From Methanobacteriota archaeon (GTDB lineage: Archaea > Thermoplasmatota > Poseidoniia > Poseidoniales > Thalassarchaeaceae): 41,521 nt of DNA. The stretch covers positions 14,027-55,547 of the forward strand of contig PBOL01000027.1 of assembly GCA_002725315.1 (NCBI GenBank). The letters run 5' to 3'. Positions 23,960 to 34,800 of this stretch are shown in pieces. A program made the position numbers and the translations under genes. Each line of letters opens with the position of its first letter. Positions within the stretch are counted from its first letter, which is position 1. A model generated the notes under the pieces. It had not been told where the DNA came from, did no database searches, and saw nothing but the letters and a program-made list of their open reading frames with translations.

Positions 23960-26641
23960 CTAATCGTCCAACTCTACGTTGAGTGACTCCGAGAGCATCA
24001 TATTCTCGGCCCTGGAACGTGCGAAAAGGTACGTTATCGCCAGTGAGCCAACCAGGATTACAGCAATAGCAATGACCATCTGGGTTTCGCTGGAAATCGA
24101 TGCAGCCCCTACACTGGACTCAACCGTCAGGTCGATTGGTTCCCCCGCGACCGGCATACCCTTGGGCTGCACGGTGACAGTGAAGGTGTACTCGTCGTCA
24201 GAAATCATGTTACTAGGGGGAGTGACCCTGACCTTGACCTGCTTGGTCTTCCCCGGATCCAGCTTGAACTCCTCGCCGCCGACCACGTCCACGGTCCATC
24301 CTCTCAGAGAGTCACTAGTTAGGACCTCTATCTCCTCCTCTATGTTGCCGTGGTTGGTAACGAAAATCTCGAACTCCATGTGTTCGGGGTAGCTCGCACT
24401 GAGGAAGTCCGTGGTCTCCATGTCCAACTGCAAGTCATGGATTGCCCTGATGTCCATGGCGATTTCCAAGAAAGAGGGCAATTGGCCGGTGTTCTTCTTG
24501 GAGGTGACTCGTATCGTTATGACTCCAGAAGTACCGCTTTCCACCTCCAGAACTTCAAACTCGACAACGACGAGCGTCTGTCCCTCAGAAGGAACGGTGA
24601 CCTCCCCATCGACGTCGATTCCACCTACCTTGATCGTCCTGACTACGGAGGAGTCCAGTCCCGAGATTGTGAATACGGCGTCATCTGCTCCTCCATCCCC
24701 CGTGTTGGTGACTATTAGCGGGATCGATACTGAGCCTCCCGGGGGAAGGGACATCGCCATCGTATTGGGGTCTTCACCGGGACTCTCGAATGCCACTGAC
24801 ATGCTGTAGTTGAAGTTGGAAACGGTGGCAGTCAGAACGTGCTTGAGGAGAACCTGGGTGCCCACAATCCCGATCCTGACTTCGAAAGACTCGGACTTGT
24901 TGTTTATGTTGTCAGAGATTAGGATCTCTAGGGAAATCTCGACCTCCTGATCGGATTCTAGGTTCATCATGGATATCTCGTTGCCATCCGTGTCCTTGTA
25001 CCGGTTAGCCCACTTGGTTTCACCGCAGTCATCGGCAATGTCCGGGTCGCAGGAAGTGAGGGCGAATGTGTCCTGTATGTTGCCTGTGTTGGTCAGGAGG
25101 ATTGGGAATGCCACCCACTGGCCGAATCGGCCCGTCTGAGAGTCTGAGGGAATCTGGATGCTGCCATCGTGGACGGGGGTCACTGTCACCGTTGCTGAAA
25201 TCTGGTCATGAGTCGAGCCTTGAGAGCTGACTGTGAAAGTTACCTGGTACTCTATCCCTGCCTTAGCGTCTACTGGGACTGAGATTTGTACGACCACGTT
25301 CTCCCTGTCGCAGCTCGTGCTTGATGTGCAGTGCCTCCCATCGATTGTGATGGTGGTCTGAGTTAGCTGGACCTGCCACCCAGGGGTAAGGTCCACCACC
25401 CCAAGTGCGAATGTGTCCTGCCCGTTTCCGGTGTTTGTAACCTGAAGTACGGTTTCTCCCGTTCCCCCTGGATCGACATTGCTCAGTGTGGGATTCGAAA
25501 GGCTAAGAGAGGCGCTCCTTACTTGACCCAGGTTGATGCGTAGGAGTGACTCGCAGCCGACGTTGCTTCCAGCCCTTCCCTGGATGTATACGTCGACAGA
25601 GCCTGGCTCCACGGAGTCATCGGGAGTGATGACGAAATCGAATGTAGTAGAGTCCGATGATTGCCCGGGCTCGGACAGGAGGCGGCTGGTCGGTGTATCG
25701 AAGTCGACCCAGTCGCTGACATCGAGTCCCTGTGACATCGCGAATGCGCTTACTGTCCAAGCGGTATTGCCGGTGTTGGTCAGGGAGAATGCGTTGCTTG
25801 CCGAGTCTCCTGGTTGTAGGGTGTGGGAGTTGTGCTGCAGCGATGACTCGCAGGTCTTGACCTCGGGAATGTTTAGTCTCAGCTCGATGCTGTCGTTGGC
25901 TTGATCGAGAGTGTTTGGGTCATTTGTCACAGTGGCCTCCAGAATGAAGCAGTGTTCGCCTGACTCGGTAGAGCTCCCATCAGGTAGATCGACGTTTACA
26001 GTGGCGGTCTCCGAATCCCCGGAGTTAAGATTCATTGTCTGTGGTTCGACAGTTGCCTCGAGCCCGTCAGAGTCACAGTCACTGGCTGAGGCCATGCTTA
26101 GCTGGATGTTTGAGTTGTCCTGCTCCCCGGTGTTTTCTACCTTTACTGTCCACTCCTCGTTGTCGTCCTCGCCATCATAGTTGATGTTGCCATTGCCTGG
26201 GGTGATGTAACTCAGTTTTACTGAATACTGGCCCCCTCCCTCTGCGGTTGTGGTGACCTCTATGTCCTGGTTTGCCTGACCGCCCAGGTATGTTCCCTGG
26301 GCATTCACGGTGGTGACGCAGTCACCTGAGGCCTGGTCATTCACGCTTACGGTTAGGGTCTTCTCCTCTGAGTCTCCTTCGTTGAGGGAGAACGGCGTGG
26401 TGTCTATCGTGGAGGTGAATCCATTGAAGTCAGAATCTTGAGCAGTGTTGAGGGTCACCGTGAGGTCCTCATCTCCGTCATTGGTGATGATTATGGAGTA
26501 CTCCGCAGGGTCATCCGTGGTCGCCTCCTTGGCCAGAGAATCAGCTGACATTGCAATGGAGGCCGCAGCTGAAACTGCCGGTGAAAGCACTGAGGCGAGC
26601 AGAAGAGCGACGAATAAGTTCGCTAAAACGGACCTTCTCAT
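23960..26641 (-). CDS. Exported, membrane-anchored repeat protein with NEW3/CARDB-like beta domains
   Basis: An 893-residue protein. It begins with a signal peptide (MRRSVLANLFVALLLASVLS, cleavage probably after AVSA near residue 25) and ends with a membrane helix at about 855-874 followed by a 19-residue cytosolic tail rich in acidic residues. The outside part is a string of seven or eight immunoglobulin-like beta repeats marked by N-(T/H)-G-N: positions 289, 403, 518, 646 and a later NHGNIEEEIEV. Such repeats occur in alpha-galactosidase NEW3, CARDB and DUF11 domains of surface proteins. Cys pairs (CTSSTSC near 438-444; CDPDIADDC near 531-539) suggest disulfides. No catalytic motif is seen. 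It may be a cell-surface stalk or an S-layer-associated protein. It precedes nuoA by 87 bases on the same strand but has no evident relation to complex I. Confidence 0.8.
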   Translation of the reverse strand: MRRSVLANLFVALLLASVLSPAVSAAASIAMSADSLAKEATTDDPAEYSIIITNDGDEDLTVTLNTAQDSDFNGFTSTIDTTPFSLNEGDSEEKTLTVSVNDQASGDCVTTVNAQGTYLGGQANQDIEVTTTAEGGGQYSVKLSYITPGNGNINYDGEDDNEEWTVKVENTGEQDNSNIQLSMASASDCDSDGLEATVEPQTMNLNSGDSETATVNVDLPDGSSTESGEHCFILEATVTNDPNTLDQANDSIELRLNIPEVKTCESSLQHNSHTLQPGDSASNAFSLTNTGNTAWTVSAFAMSQGLDVSDWVDFDTPTSRLLSEPGQSSDSTTFDFVITPDDSVEPGSVDVYIQGRAGSNVGCESLLRINLGQVRSASLSLSNPTLSNVDPGGTGETVLQVTNTGNGQDTFALGVVDLTPGWQVQLTQTTITIDGRHCTSSTSCDRENVVVQISVPVDAKAGIEYQVTFTVSSQGSTHDQISATVTVTPVHDGSIQIPSDSQTGRFGQWVAFPILLTNTGNIQDTFALTSCDPDIADDCGETKWANRYKDTDGNEISMMNLESDQEVEISLEILISDNINNKSESFEVRIGIVGTQVLLKHVLTATVSNFNYSMSVAFESPGEDPNTMAMSLPPGGSVSIPLIVTNTGDGGADDAVFTISGLDSSVVRTIKVGGIDVDGEVTVPSEGQTLVVVEFEVLEVESGTSGVITIRVTSKKNTGQLPSFLEIAMDIRAIHDLQLDMETTDFLSASYPEHMEFEIFVTNHGNIEEEIEVLTSDSLRGWTVDVVGGEEFKLDPGKTKQVKVRVTPPSNMISDDEYTFTVTVQPKGMPVAGEPIDLTVESSVGAASISSETQMVIAIAVILVGSLAITYLFARSRAENMMLSESLNVELDD

Positions 26642-26730
26642 CGACCGACCGAGCCATTCGCCCCTCTAAGGGCTTCGGGCTCATAGTGCGGCAATAATCA
26701 CGGTTATCGGGGTGCGAAACCGAAAGCGGA

Positions 26731-29700
26731 TCAAGAAGTCTCGGCGTCGTATTCGGGATCTGGGACCCACTCCTCCTTGGCAGGGTCCCACAGCCAACCC
26801 GGGTAGTCTTCGTAGCTCTCTAGTCCGCTCTCTGGGACTCCTCCGGCACGGTCATAATCTACTGATGGGGGGTCGTTATCGGCGATTCCGTCGGAAGCGG
26901 CATGCTCGGCAGATCCACCGCCAACAGGGAGTTTGCCCAGCAGCTCGTCGATGTCACCTCCCGACCTTGAGAAGGCGAAAAGTGCAGCTCCAACAGCAGA
27001 TGAAACCAGAATCAGCAGCCCAAGCAAGTAGAGGAACACGGATGTGCCCTCTCCCGATGAGTCCGAAATCACGTCAATTTCCATAGAGTAATCCATTCCA
27101 GATACGTCTTCCGCGTCAGCAAGCATAAGGGAGATTTCCCCATCAGATCCTGAGTCTGGGGTAAATGCAACCTGGACCGAGCGAGACTCCCCTGGCTGAA
27201 GGGTAACTAGCACCCCATCGAGTATCCTAATGTCCCAACCAGAAGGGGCATCTACGACCAATCGGTTAGAGATCACGGTGTTCCCGGTATTCGTCAGGGT
27301 GAAGTATAGCGTGGTTGAGTATCCCTCGTTTGCTTCGTTGAAGTTATCCAGCGACCACTCTACTTCCTTGACAGTTTCGACCAGGAGCGATATGGTCCTC
27401 CTAGACTCAATCCCATCCCCAGAGAGAACCAGCACCACTTCGGGCTCGGTCCCGGCCTCCTCATGCTCTGGGATCACTATGGTGCACCACACCATTGAGC
27501 TCTCCCCTGGGCCTATCCTCGGGGGGCTGACCGTACAGGAAGACGCCCAGTCTTCACCGGGCAGTTCCATGGTTGCGGTAGGATCCCAGTTTGAAGTGCC
27601 CTCGTTGACGACGCTCCATCCCAACTCAAAACCAGTCCCCCCCACCGGGTGGGCTCCCAGGCCCAGTGGATTGTCTGATGACTCGAAGCTGGCACCGAGA
27701 GGGAATACTACCTCATGGAATGATACGCTGGGTATGGCCCCGGAAATCACGTCTAGTGTTGCGTTCCAGTCAAAGTAGTCTCCATCATCCACTAGGAACC
27801 TAACCTCAAACAGGCCACCAGCAGCAAGTCCATTTCCTTGTATCGAGAATGTCCATTGCGTTGATGAACCCATTGAAATCTGCATTTCCTGAAGTCCGCC
27901 CTCTACTGACCATCCCCCTGGCAGCGATCTTACTATTGGGGTGATGGTTAGGTCTCGGTTACCCTGATTGGAAATCTGGATGGGGATCTGGTGCAGTGAA
28001 TCGGCTAGTACCCCCTCCTGAATCCCTCCGGGAATGGGTGAGAACTCGATCAAGTCGTATGGCGAGACCACTAGTGGCATGTCGTAGGTCCAAACTTCTG
28101 AACTGACTCGTGACTTTACCAGCAATTGAGCGGTGAAGGTCGATCCGGCCTGAATCATCGTGCCTGGGGGGTTTACGGAGATTGGGGCTGAAATCGTAGC
28201 GCCCTTCAACATCGTTCCCGTTGAGCCCTGGCTCGAACCTGGGAAGGGGCCGAGTTCGTCGAATCCGACATCCCACCCAGCTGGGGAAAGTAGTTCGACA
28301 TCGTAAGTCTGCGCACCATTTCCCATATTTGTAATATCCAGGGAGAGGTTTGTCGTTTCGAACGAGTCAACAGGGATAGTCTCCGAAGGGAGGCTGACTT
28401 CTGGACTTGCTAGGACTGGGACATCGAAGAAAATCTCTAGTTGGGATTCTACATCGTACTCAATGTCTGTTGCCGTAATCACCATCGAATACGTCCCTGG
28501 ATCGGGGGGACCGGGGTGAACCAAGGTCAGGTTTACCGTTGTTGACGCGGCTGGACCTAGGTTGACCTCGTACTTGTCGAATGAATTGAACCAGTCAAAT
28601 GACACGTCGTCGATGGTTCTAATTGGGCTCGAGACATCGATTGTGGCATTGGTCTCGAAAAGGGCGAGATTTGTCATTGTAATCTCCCATGCGGTGGTCG
28701 TGTCGGACGCTTCCTCTAGTGTCTTCCAGGGATTATCGGTTGAAGCCTGGATTCCGGGTGCGCTGACCTGTACCGTCTGAGTAAGGACGTTGTTGTCTTC
28801 GTACAACTCCTCTAGCTGGTCATTAGGGTCTACCTCGATCCTAATCTGAGTCTCTACGGCAGATTGGGGGGTCCAGTCCCACTCCAGCCTAACATCCTCT
28901 CCGGGAGACATCCCGAGGCTCTGGGTCCCTAGCAGGTTGCTGTTTGTATAAGCGGAAACGAATACTTCAGGGAATGAGCCGGAACCTTGGTTCACTATCG
29001 TCGCCGAGAATTGGGTGAGCTCCCCCACCTGTGGAATGGGAGTGGATATCTCGAATGATCCTGGGAGAATAGCAGGATCCGGGGTTAGGTCATTCACATT
29101 GACGCCCCTAACGGCAATGGCGTAGGGCTGTTGGGTTCGGCTACCACCATGTGAGAAATCCTCCACTTTGACGTTCCAAATCCCTATTGACGCAGAGTCG
29201 ATCAATACTACCTCGACGTTGTTCTTGTTATCCTTCGAGCCTCCGGTCGCAGACTTACCGTCGATGAACCTATTGCCGTAGTATGTTACGGTTCCATCTG
29301 GGGAAGTGACCTCTAGGTTCAGGTCATTTCGGAGTTGCGTCCCGGAAAACGTTGACCCAGGATAGTCTGACCATGCCAGGACAACCTTCAGAGGCTCGCC
29401 GGCTCGGGTGATCTCGAAGTTGTACTCGGCCTGCTGCCCGCTGGCAAGGCGAGATCTGTCATCGACGAAAATCCCAACATCGTTGTCGGGAACTAGGGTG
29501 TTGACGAGATTCAATCGGCCCCAGCCTTCGTCATTGTTGGGAATGTCACGGGTCCCCATGTCCTCGGCTCCAAGTATCAGTAGGTCCTTGACGAGGGCAC
29601 CCTGGGGGGCCGGCCTCTCTGCTATTTCCATGAGGTACTCGCGTACTAGTGCGGATGCTCCGGCTGCAGCTGGGGTGGCCATCGAAGTGCCACTGTACTC

Positions 29701-31200
29701 GACATACCATGGATCATTGATGTTGTTGGGCGCCTCTGTGGCCTCTTGCGCCCTGCAAGACCTGACGTAGTCACCTGGGGCAACGATATCAGGCTTGATC
29801 CTTCCATCATCAGTGGGTCCCCTGCTGCTCCAGTAGTACATCTCGTCTGCGGCATTGTTGCTATACCTGTTCACGTGCGCCCCTACGGTGATTACGTTCT
29901 TTGCAGTGCCAGGGGGCGAGACTCCGTCATCCCTCTCGTTGCCAGCTGCGAAAAGCACGGTCATGCCCTCGTATATCCAGTACTGGTCCCAAGTGGAGGT
30001 TCTGTCATCAGCGTCTTCTGATTGAGTTGTGTAGTCCCCGCCGGAGTTGAACCCTCCCCAGCTGTTTGTGTGAATTCTTGCGCTGCCAGAGCTGTACGCA
30101 GAATTGAGCAGTGAGTAAACGCCGGGACCGGAAAGTTGCCCCGTGCTATCATCCTCCATTGCCTGGAGGTAAAGTTGGGCCTCCGGAGCGACGCCCTCGT
30201 AGGTACTGGTACGGGAGCCGGAACCGAGAACCGTACATGCTACGTGGGTACCATGGCCGTCATTTGTATCCGCAGTAGAGCCGTCATTGGCCACATCCAC
30301 CCTCTGGACGATTCTGTTTCCAAAGTCGCCGTGGTCGTGGTCAATTCCTGTATCCGCCACACCCACGGTCTGGCCGCTCCCGTTGAGCCCACTGAAGAAA
30401 AACGACTCTACGGTGTTTATCTCCATGTGGCTACGGGCTAGATTGTTGGATGTGGATAGGACTGGCAAGAGGGAAATGTAGGACACCTCGGGGTTCATCC
30501 CTATTTCGGCTATTTTCTCGTGGCTAACCTCCCCAAAGTGAATCCCCATTGCAGGTGACCAGTGCTCATCTAGGTAATCTGAACCTAGTTGCGAGAGGCT
30601 TCCTCCAATTCCCAGGCCGGTGGAGTCAAGCCTGTTCAGTTCCGGGTCCTTCCAACCGTTCAGTTCTACCTCTGTGGTTGTCTGGGATTCTGAATCCCAG
30701 AGGAGTTTGTCGATCATCAGTGCCAGTGGGACAAGGTGACTGGAAATTACTACTGGGAGGGAGGATGCCTTCTGTAGCTCTTCTGGGGTCCCTTGAATTA
30801 GGAAACCCGATGGTGGAATCGTGGATCTTATTGAGACCTGTGAAAGGCTGGTGATTTCGGCCCTTGCGTCCCATAGTCCGGTTTCACTGTCTACCAGGAC
30901 AACTAACAGGTCTGGCCTCGGTTCCTGGAGATCCTTGGGAATTTGATCATAGAGGATTAGCCCACTGTTCGTATAAACGCCGATCGAAGAGTCCGCCCAC
31001 GAGTCCCTTGGTCCCTCCTCTCCTGAAGAGATGATTGGCTTCCCCAAGTCCCTGATGCTGTCTGGATCGGGTGATATCTCGATTCTATTCGGATAGGTTT
31101 CTAGGCCCGGGTATGCCTGAACTTCGTCCTCATGCATCGCTATCGGCGATAGTGAAGATATCAGAAGAACTAGGATGAGTAGTGGAGCATTCTTTTCCAT
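26731..31200 (-). CDS. Exported subtilisin-like serine protease (S8) with beta-domain stalk and membrane anchor
   Basis: A 1489-residue protein starting MEKNAPLLILVLLISSLSPI (signal peptide). The catalytic triad is complete: Asp283 in VGVADTGIDHDHGDF, His316 in NDGHGTHVACT and Ser506 in EYSGTSMATPAAAG, with the oxyanion Asn421 in LFAAGNERDD. An N-terminal region of about 250 residues could be a propeptide. A jelly-roll domain (VVLAWSDYPGSTFSGTQLRN onward) follows the protease, as in kp43-like subtilases, then CARDB-like (PGSFEISTPIPQVGELTQF) and NEW3-type repeats (NMGNGAQTYDV, NQGNRDLTI, NTGNTVISNRL). A membrane helix lies at about 1388-1411, with a 78-residue cytosolic tail ending YPGWLWDPAKEEWVPDPEYD. 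I start at 31200, with GGGAG nine bases upstream; ATG 31206 and TTG 31221 are alternatives. It is likely to degrade proteins at the cell surface. Confidence 0.93.
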   Translation of the reverse strand: MEKNAPLLILVLLISSLSPIAMHEDEVQAYPGLETYPNRIEISPDPDSIRDLGKPIISSGEEGPRDSWADSSIGVYTNSGLILYDQIPKDLQEPRPDLLVVLVDSETGLWDARAEITSLSQVSIRSTIPPSGFLIQGTPEELQKASSLPVVISSHLVPLALMIDKLLWDSESQTTTEVELNGWKDPELNRLDSTGLGIGGSLSQLGSDYLDEHWSPAMGIHFGEVSHEKIAEIGMNPEVSYISLLPVLSTSNNLARSHMEINTVESFFFSGLNGSGQTVGVADTGIDHDHGDFGNRIVQRVDVANDGSTADTNDGHGTHVACTVLGSGSRTSTYEGVAPEAQLYLQAMEDDSTGQLSGPGVYSLLNSAYSSGSARIHTNSWGGFNSGGDYTTQSEDADDRTSTWDQYWIYEGMTVLFAAGNERDDGVSPPGTAKNVITVGAHVNRYSNNAADEMYYWSSRGPTDDGRIKPDIVAPGDYVRSCRAQEATEAPNNINDPWYVEYSGTSMATPAAAGASALVREYLMEIAERPAPQGALVKDLLILGAEDMGTRDIPNNDEGWGRLNLVNTLVPDNDVGIFVDDRSRLASGQQAEYNFEITRAGEPLKVVLAWSDYPGSTFSGTQLRNDLNLEVTSPDGTVTYYGNRFIDGKSATGGSKDNKNNVEVVLIDSASIGIWNVKVEDFSHGGSRTQQPYAIAVRGVNVNDLTPDPAILPGSFEISTPIPQVGELTQFSATIVNQGSGSFPEVFVSAYTNSNLLGTQSLGMSPGEDVRLEWDWTPQSAVETQIRIEVDPNDQLEELYEDNNVLTQTVQVSAPGIQASTDNPWKTLEEASDTTTAWEITMTNLALFETNATIDVSSPIRTIDDVSFDWFNSFDKYEVNLGPAASTTVNLTLVHPGPPDPGTYSMVITATDIEYDVESQLEIFFDVPVLASPEVSLPSETIPVDSFETTNLSLDITNMGNGAQTYDVELLSPAGWDVGFDELGPFPGSSQGSTGTMLKGATISAPISVNPPGTMIQAGSTFTAQLLVKSRVSSEVWTYDMPLVVSPYDLIEFSPIPGGIQEGVLADSLHQIPIQISNQGNRDLTITPIVRSLPGGWSVEGGLQEMQISMGSSTQWTFSIQGNGLAAGGLFEVRFLVDDGDYFDWNATLDVISGAIPSVSFHEVVFPLGASFESSDNPLGLGAHPVGGTGFELGWSVVNEGTSNWDPTATMELPGEDWASSCTVSPPRIGPGESSMVWCTIVIPEHEEAGTEPEVVLVLSGDGIESRRTISLLVETVKEVEWSLDNFNEANEGYSTTLYFTLTNTGNTVISNRLVVDAPSGWDIRILDGVLVTLQPGESRSVQVAFTPDSGSDGEISLMLADAEDVSGMDYSMEIDVISDSSGEGTSVFLYLLGLLILVSSAVGAALFAFSRSGGDIDELLGKLPVGGGSAEHAASDGIADNDPPSVDYDRAGGVPESGLESYEDYPGWLWDPAKEEWVPDPEYDAETS

Positions 31201-31270
31201 CTGCATCCACTCCCTCTTCAAATTCGATTTGATTCTATGGGTTTGTTGTCATTCCACCTAGTCATGTTTT

Positions 31271-31834
31271 CTAGAACAGTTTGAATGGGGCTTCATCTAC
31301 GAAGACCTCTCTTGTCCAATCCCCGACCTCATGTGTCCAAAACTCGGAGTTACTGCCCCCGTAGTAGCGGTAATCCAAAGAAATCTCGATTGTGTAATGT
31401 TCCCATACGGACTGCCCGAGAACAATCATCTCCAGGTCGTCGTTCGGAGTGTTTGAGATTGAGCTGTGGGCAGGCAATTCCTCCATGTAGAAGTCGTGCC
31501 GTCCCACTTCAATGTCTTCGGAATCTAGCATTCTAATTGTCACGCTGACATCTTCAATTGCCCTGCTACCCTTGTTGTCAAGTTCTGCTAGGACAACGTG
31601 TCCGGATGCAGACTGCATGTATGCCACGTCCATGCTCACGTTGTCATAAGGGACAATCCAAATCACTGCGAAAAATGACACAGAAGCGATCAAGAAAGAT
31701 AGTATGGATGCAATAACTACTCTTGATGGGGTGATTACATCAATTGCCCTGTCTCCCAACTTCTCTAGGATGACGTGTGCCGTCTCCACATCATGTTCAC
31801 TTGACTCTGGGCGGAGCCTTTCCAGCAATCCCAT
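31271..31834 (-). CDS. Single-pass membrane protein of unknown function, coupled to the large exported protein
   Basis: A 187-residue protein I do not recognise. Residues 1-37 are charged and cytosolic, including an amphipathic stretch (ETAHVILEKLGDRAIDVI). One membrane helix lies at about 39-62 (VVIASILSFLIASVSFFAVI), and about 120 residues of beta-rich sequence outside follow (AELDNKGSRAIEDVSVTIRM, then YTIEISLDYRYYGGSNSEFW), which look like one immunoglobulin-like domain. Its ATG shares one base with the TGA of the 1456-residue gene (TGATG), so translation of the two is probably coupled and the products may act together. It ends 70 bases before the protease start. Confidence 0.75.
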   Translation of the reverse strand: MGLLERLRPESSEHDVETAHVILEKLGDRAIDVITPSRVVIASILSFLIASVSFFAVIWIVPYDNVSMDVAYMQSASGHVVLAELDNKGSRAIEDVSVTIRMLDSEDIEVGRHDFYMEELPAHSSISNTPNDDLEMIVLGQSVWEHYTIEISLDYRYYGGSNSEFWTHEVGDWTREVFVDEAPFKLF

Positions 31835-34800
31835 CAGCTTCCACCCCCGAATGTTGCCAGCAGAGTCAAAATTCCAGACGAGATTGGTTCTGGCGCCATG
31901 ATGTGGCTCGTTGAGCCGGAGAAGCCTGGAACCATGTTCATGAGTGATAGATCTGAAGCCAGCCCGTTCACGCCGAGGGTAGTTCCAGTGGGGACACCTC
32001 CGGTCGCCTGCGCATCAAGCATCACACCCCTAAGGTCGAAAACAGTACCTCCTACTTCTGCAGATGCCCTTGCCGAGGCCACTATACGCCCGCTCTTAAC
32101 GTCCTTGACTTCGATTATTGAATATGGTCCAGCTATCTCCCTTACATGGATTGTCGCGCTCTTCAGGTCCTCTCCCAGTAACTCCATCTCTTCGAGAACC
32201 ACAGGGGGTACTGTCGGAATATCGGTCGCTCGAATATACAGCTTGCTCACACCGTCCCCTCCCGAGCGAATATTGAGGCCGTACGAGTCTGTGGGCTTGA
32301 CAGATAGTCGATCCGATAGGCCCTCTGCGAGCAGTACGATGTCGCCCTTGCTGTTGATTGCCCGACCCTGTGCCTCGATGTAGAGCGACATTCCCTCCGT
32401 GGAGGAAGAAAAGTCCAGAACGGGCAATCCTTGGAATGCCAGATTTTGGGTTATATCGAAGTCCATGTCTGGTTCTGTGGTCAGATTCATTGAGCCTGGA
32501 ACCTGAGTGAGGAACATGGTCGCTGGCCACCATGCCCCTTCCATCCATTGCATCTGCTGTAGCATGATCGACCCGACCCCGATACCGTCTATCCTGAATT
32601 CCTCGGGAACTGTCATGTCCATCGAAATTGCAGTGCCTATGCTGGCTTGAATTGCGACTGACTCCGGGATGTCTTGGACCATTATCTCCGTCCTGCTCCC
32701 GGCCCCTCTGTCGAGCAGCAGGGCATGGAACCAGTCTAGACGGTTAGACATCCCGTACATCGTTGATGTGGATGTCTGAGTAACTCCTCCCATTGTCTGA
32801 ATCCTGAACTCAGAGTCTAGGACAACGGATGTTCTTTCCCCAACCTCTAGGCCTTCGAGGGTCAGGAAAAGATCCTGGCCATTCACACCCTTGAATGATA
32901 TGACAAGCTCTGAATTGAAGGGCTTCCAGCCTTCTAGTCCTAGGCTGATGTCCCACAATTGTCCTTCCTCTATTGCTGTCCTAGAAACTGAGAGATCGAC
33001 CTTTGCTGGTAGATTTGGAATCCACGTCTTGAGGAAAAATCCATCCGATATTCCTGAGGTTGCTGAGTTCAAGGATACACCATGAACCCATTCTGGTTCG
33101 TCCACTGAGGCATGTCCCATAGAAGACTGGACCACTAGGTCGAACTCGGAGTCAGCATCCAGTCCCAATCCGAAAGAAAAGTCCTCCTCTCCTGATGCTG
33201 AACCAGTAGAGATGTCAGTTGTTATGCCCGCCAAGACTCCGTTAACAGACCTTCCTAGGTCCGCAAAACCTCCTATGAAGAATGCCAATCCTGAGATTCC
33301 GTTCGAGGTATTCAGCTCGGGTACATCCAATGATGGACCGGAGTCTGAACCAGTGGGGACCTTCAATGAGACCTGTGGGGGCATTGGGTCTATCTCGGCT
33401 AGGACGGAAAGTGGGAGTTGATCTGTGGTTGGAGCATTTCCGACGTTGATCATGAACGGGTTTTGTCCCTCGAATGTGGCAAAGGCTGTACCCATTCCCG
33501 TGGTGCCCTGTGCCCCCTCTTCCAATGGAGGAATCCAGCCGACTTGACTGATGCCAGATATTGCCGCCGAGAGCGATGAAGTCTGGTTGGACGGATCGTG
33601 ATGGAACAGGAAGTGGTCGCCACCCATTGAGAGGGGGTTGTTTGAGTCACTAAGTTGGGCCTCAATCTTGCCTATCGGAATAGAGGAGTTGAATGATAGA
33701 ACTGAGCCTGATGTAGTGGAGAAAGAGTCTGGTAAATCAGTAATCCTGGCTGCCTGCCTTTGGAAGCCCTCAAGGCCGGTATATACTATGGATTCAACTG
33801 GAGAAGACGCCGAGTACTGCTGCCCATCTGGATTTACTATAACTGAGATGCTGTTAGGGAGATCCGAAAGCCAAAGTGACTGGTGGTAAGACCCGCTAAG
33901 ATTTCCTGTGTCGTGATTCACAAAGGTAAATGCGATTGGTTCCGATGAAAACGATTCGAGAGACATCGTCTGTTCTTGTGTGTCATTTGAATCTGAGAAT
34001 GAGAATGCCTGCAGACCACTGAAGTTGATACTGGCCGCCACGGGAACAAGTGGATCCTTCAGTCCATCGTCAGTCTGAATTTTCCCTAGCCCACGATCTT
34101 GCGCGAGCATGATGTGATTGCCCGTAACAGTTGGATGATCGGAAGAGACGATTTGCATTATCACGGAATCCAGTGGCGTGGGGTTCCTCGATTCGAGCCA
34201 GCTGTCTGTCATTACCAGATGAATGTCCCGACCAGCGATGCCTCCTGCCCCGGTTCCCCCGCTGATTACGTCCACAACGGTAGATGGTACGTCATTCAGT
34301 ACGTTTCCGACGTCTAAGAACACATCCACAATGTTGAGGATTACTGAGTCCATTATCTTGGAGATGAAGTCGAGGTTGTCTCCTGAGTCTAGGGAATTAT
34401 TTGCCTCTGGTGAGCCACCTAGGCCGAATGATCCGTAAACGGCTACTGCAGTAGGGATGGACGATGCTCGGATGTGGATTCTCCTGTGATCTTCATCGGA
34501 CCCCCCTCTGGAGAACCAAGAGGTGTAGTCCAAGAGTTCGAGTTGCTGGACGGATCTGAGGATGATCAGGCTTTCTGGAGGATCTGCAGGATTAATTGGC
34601 AGGGTTGGGTCATCGACATTCTGGCTGCTGTCCCTGGTGAAATTCTTGATCCCAATTATCAATCCCAGGCGATCTGGGATTGAACCGGGAAGCTCGGGCT
34701 CGTCCGAAGAGCCAAGCAACCTGAATACTCTCTCGATTTGGTTGTCCGTTAGGGAACCTGCCGGCATCCCCCTGAACCAACCCATGGAATCAGTAGTATT

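Noticed and set aside
26661-26672. Short inverted repeat CCCT-CTA-AGGG before the 893-residue protein gene
   Set aside because: Arms are only four bases and such repeats are expected by chance.
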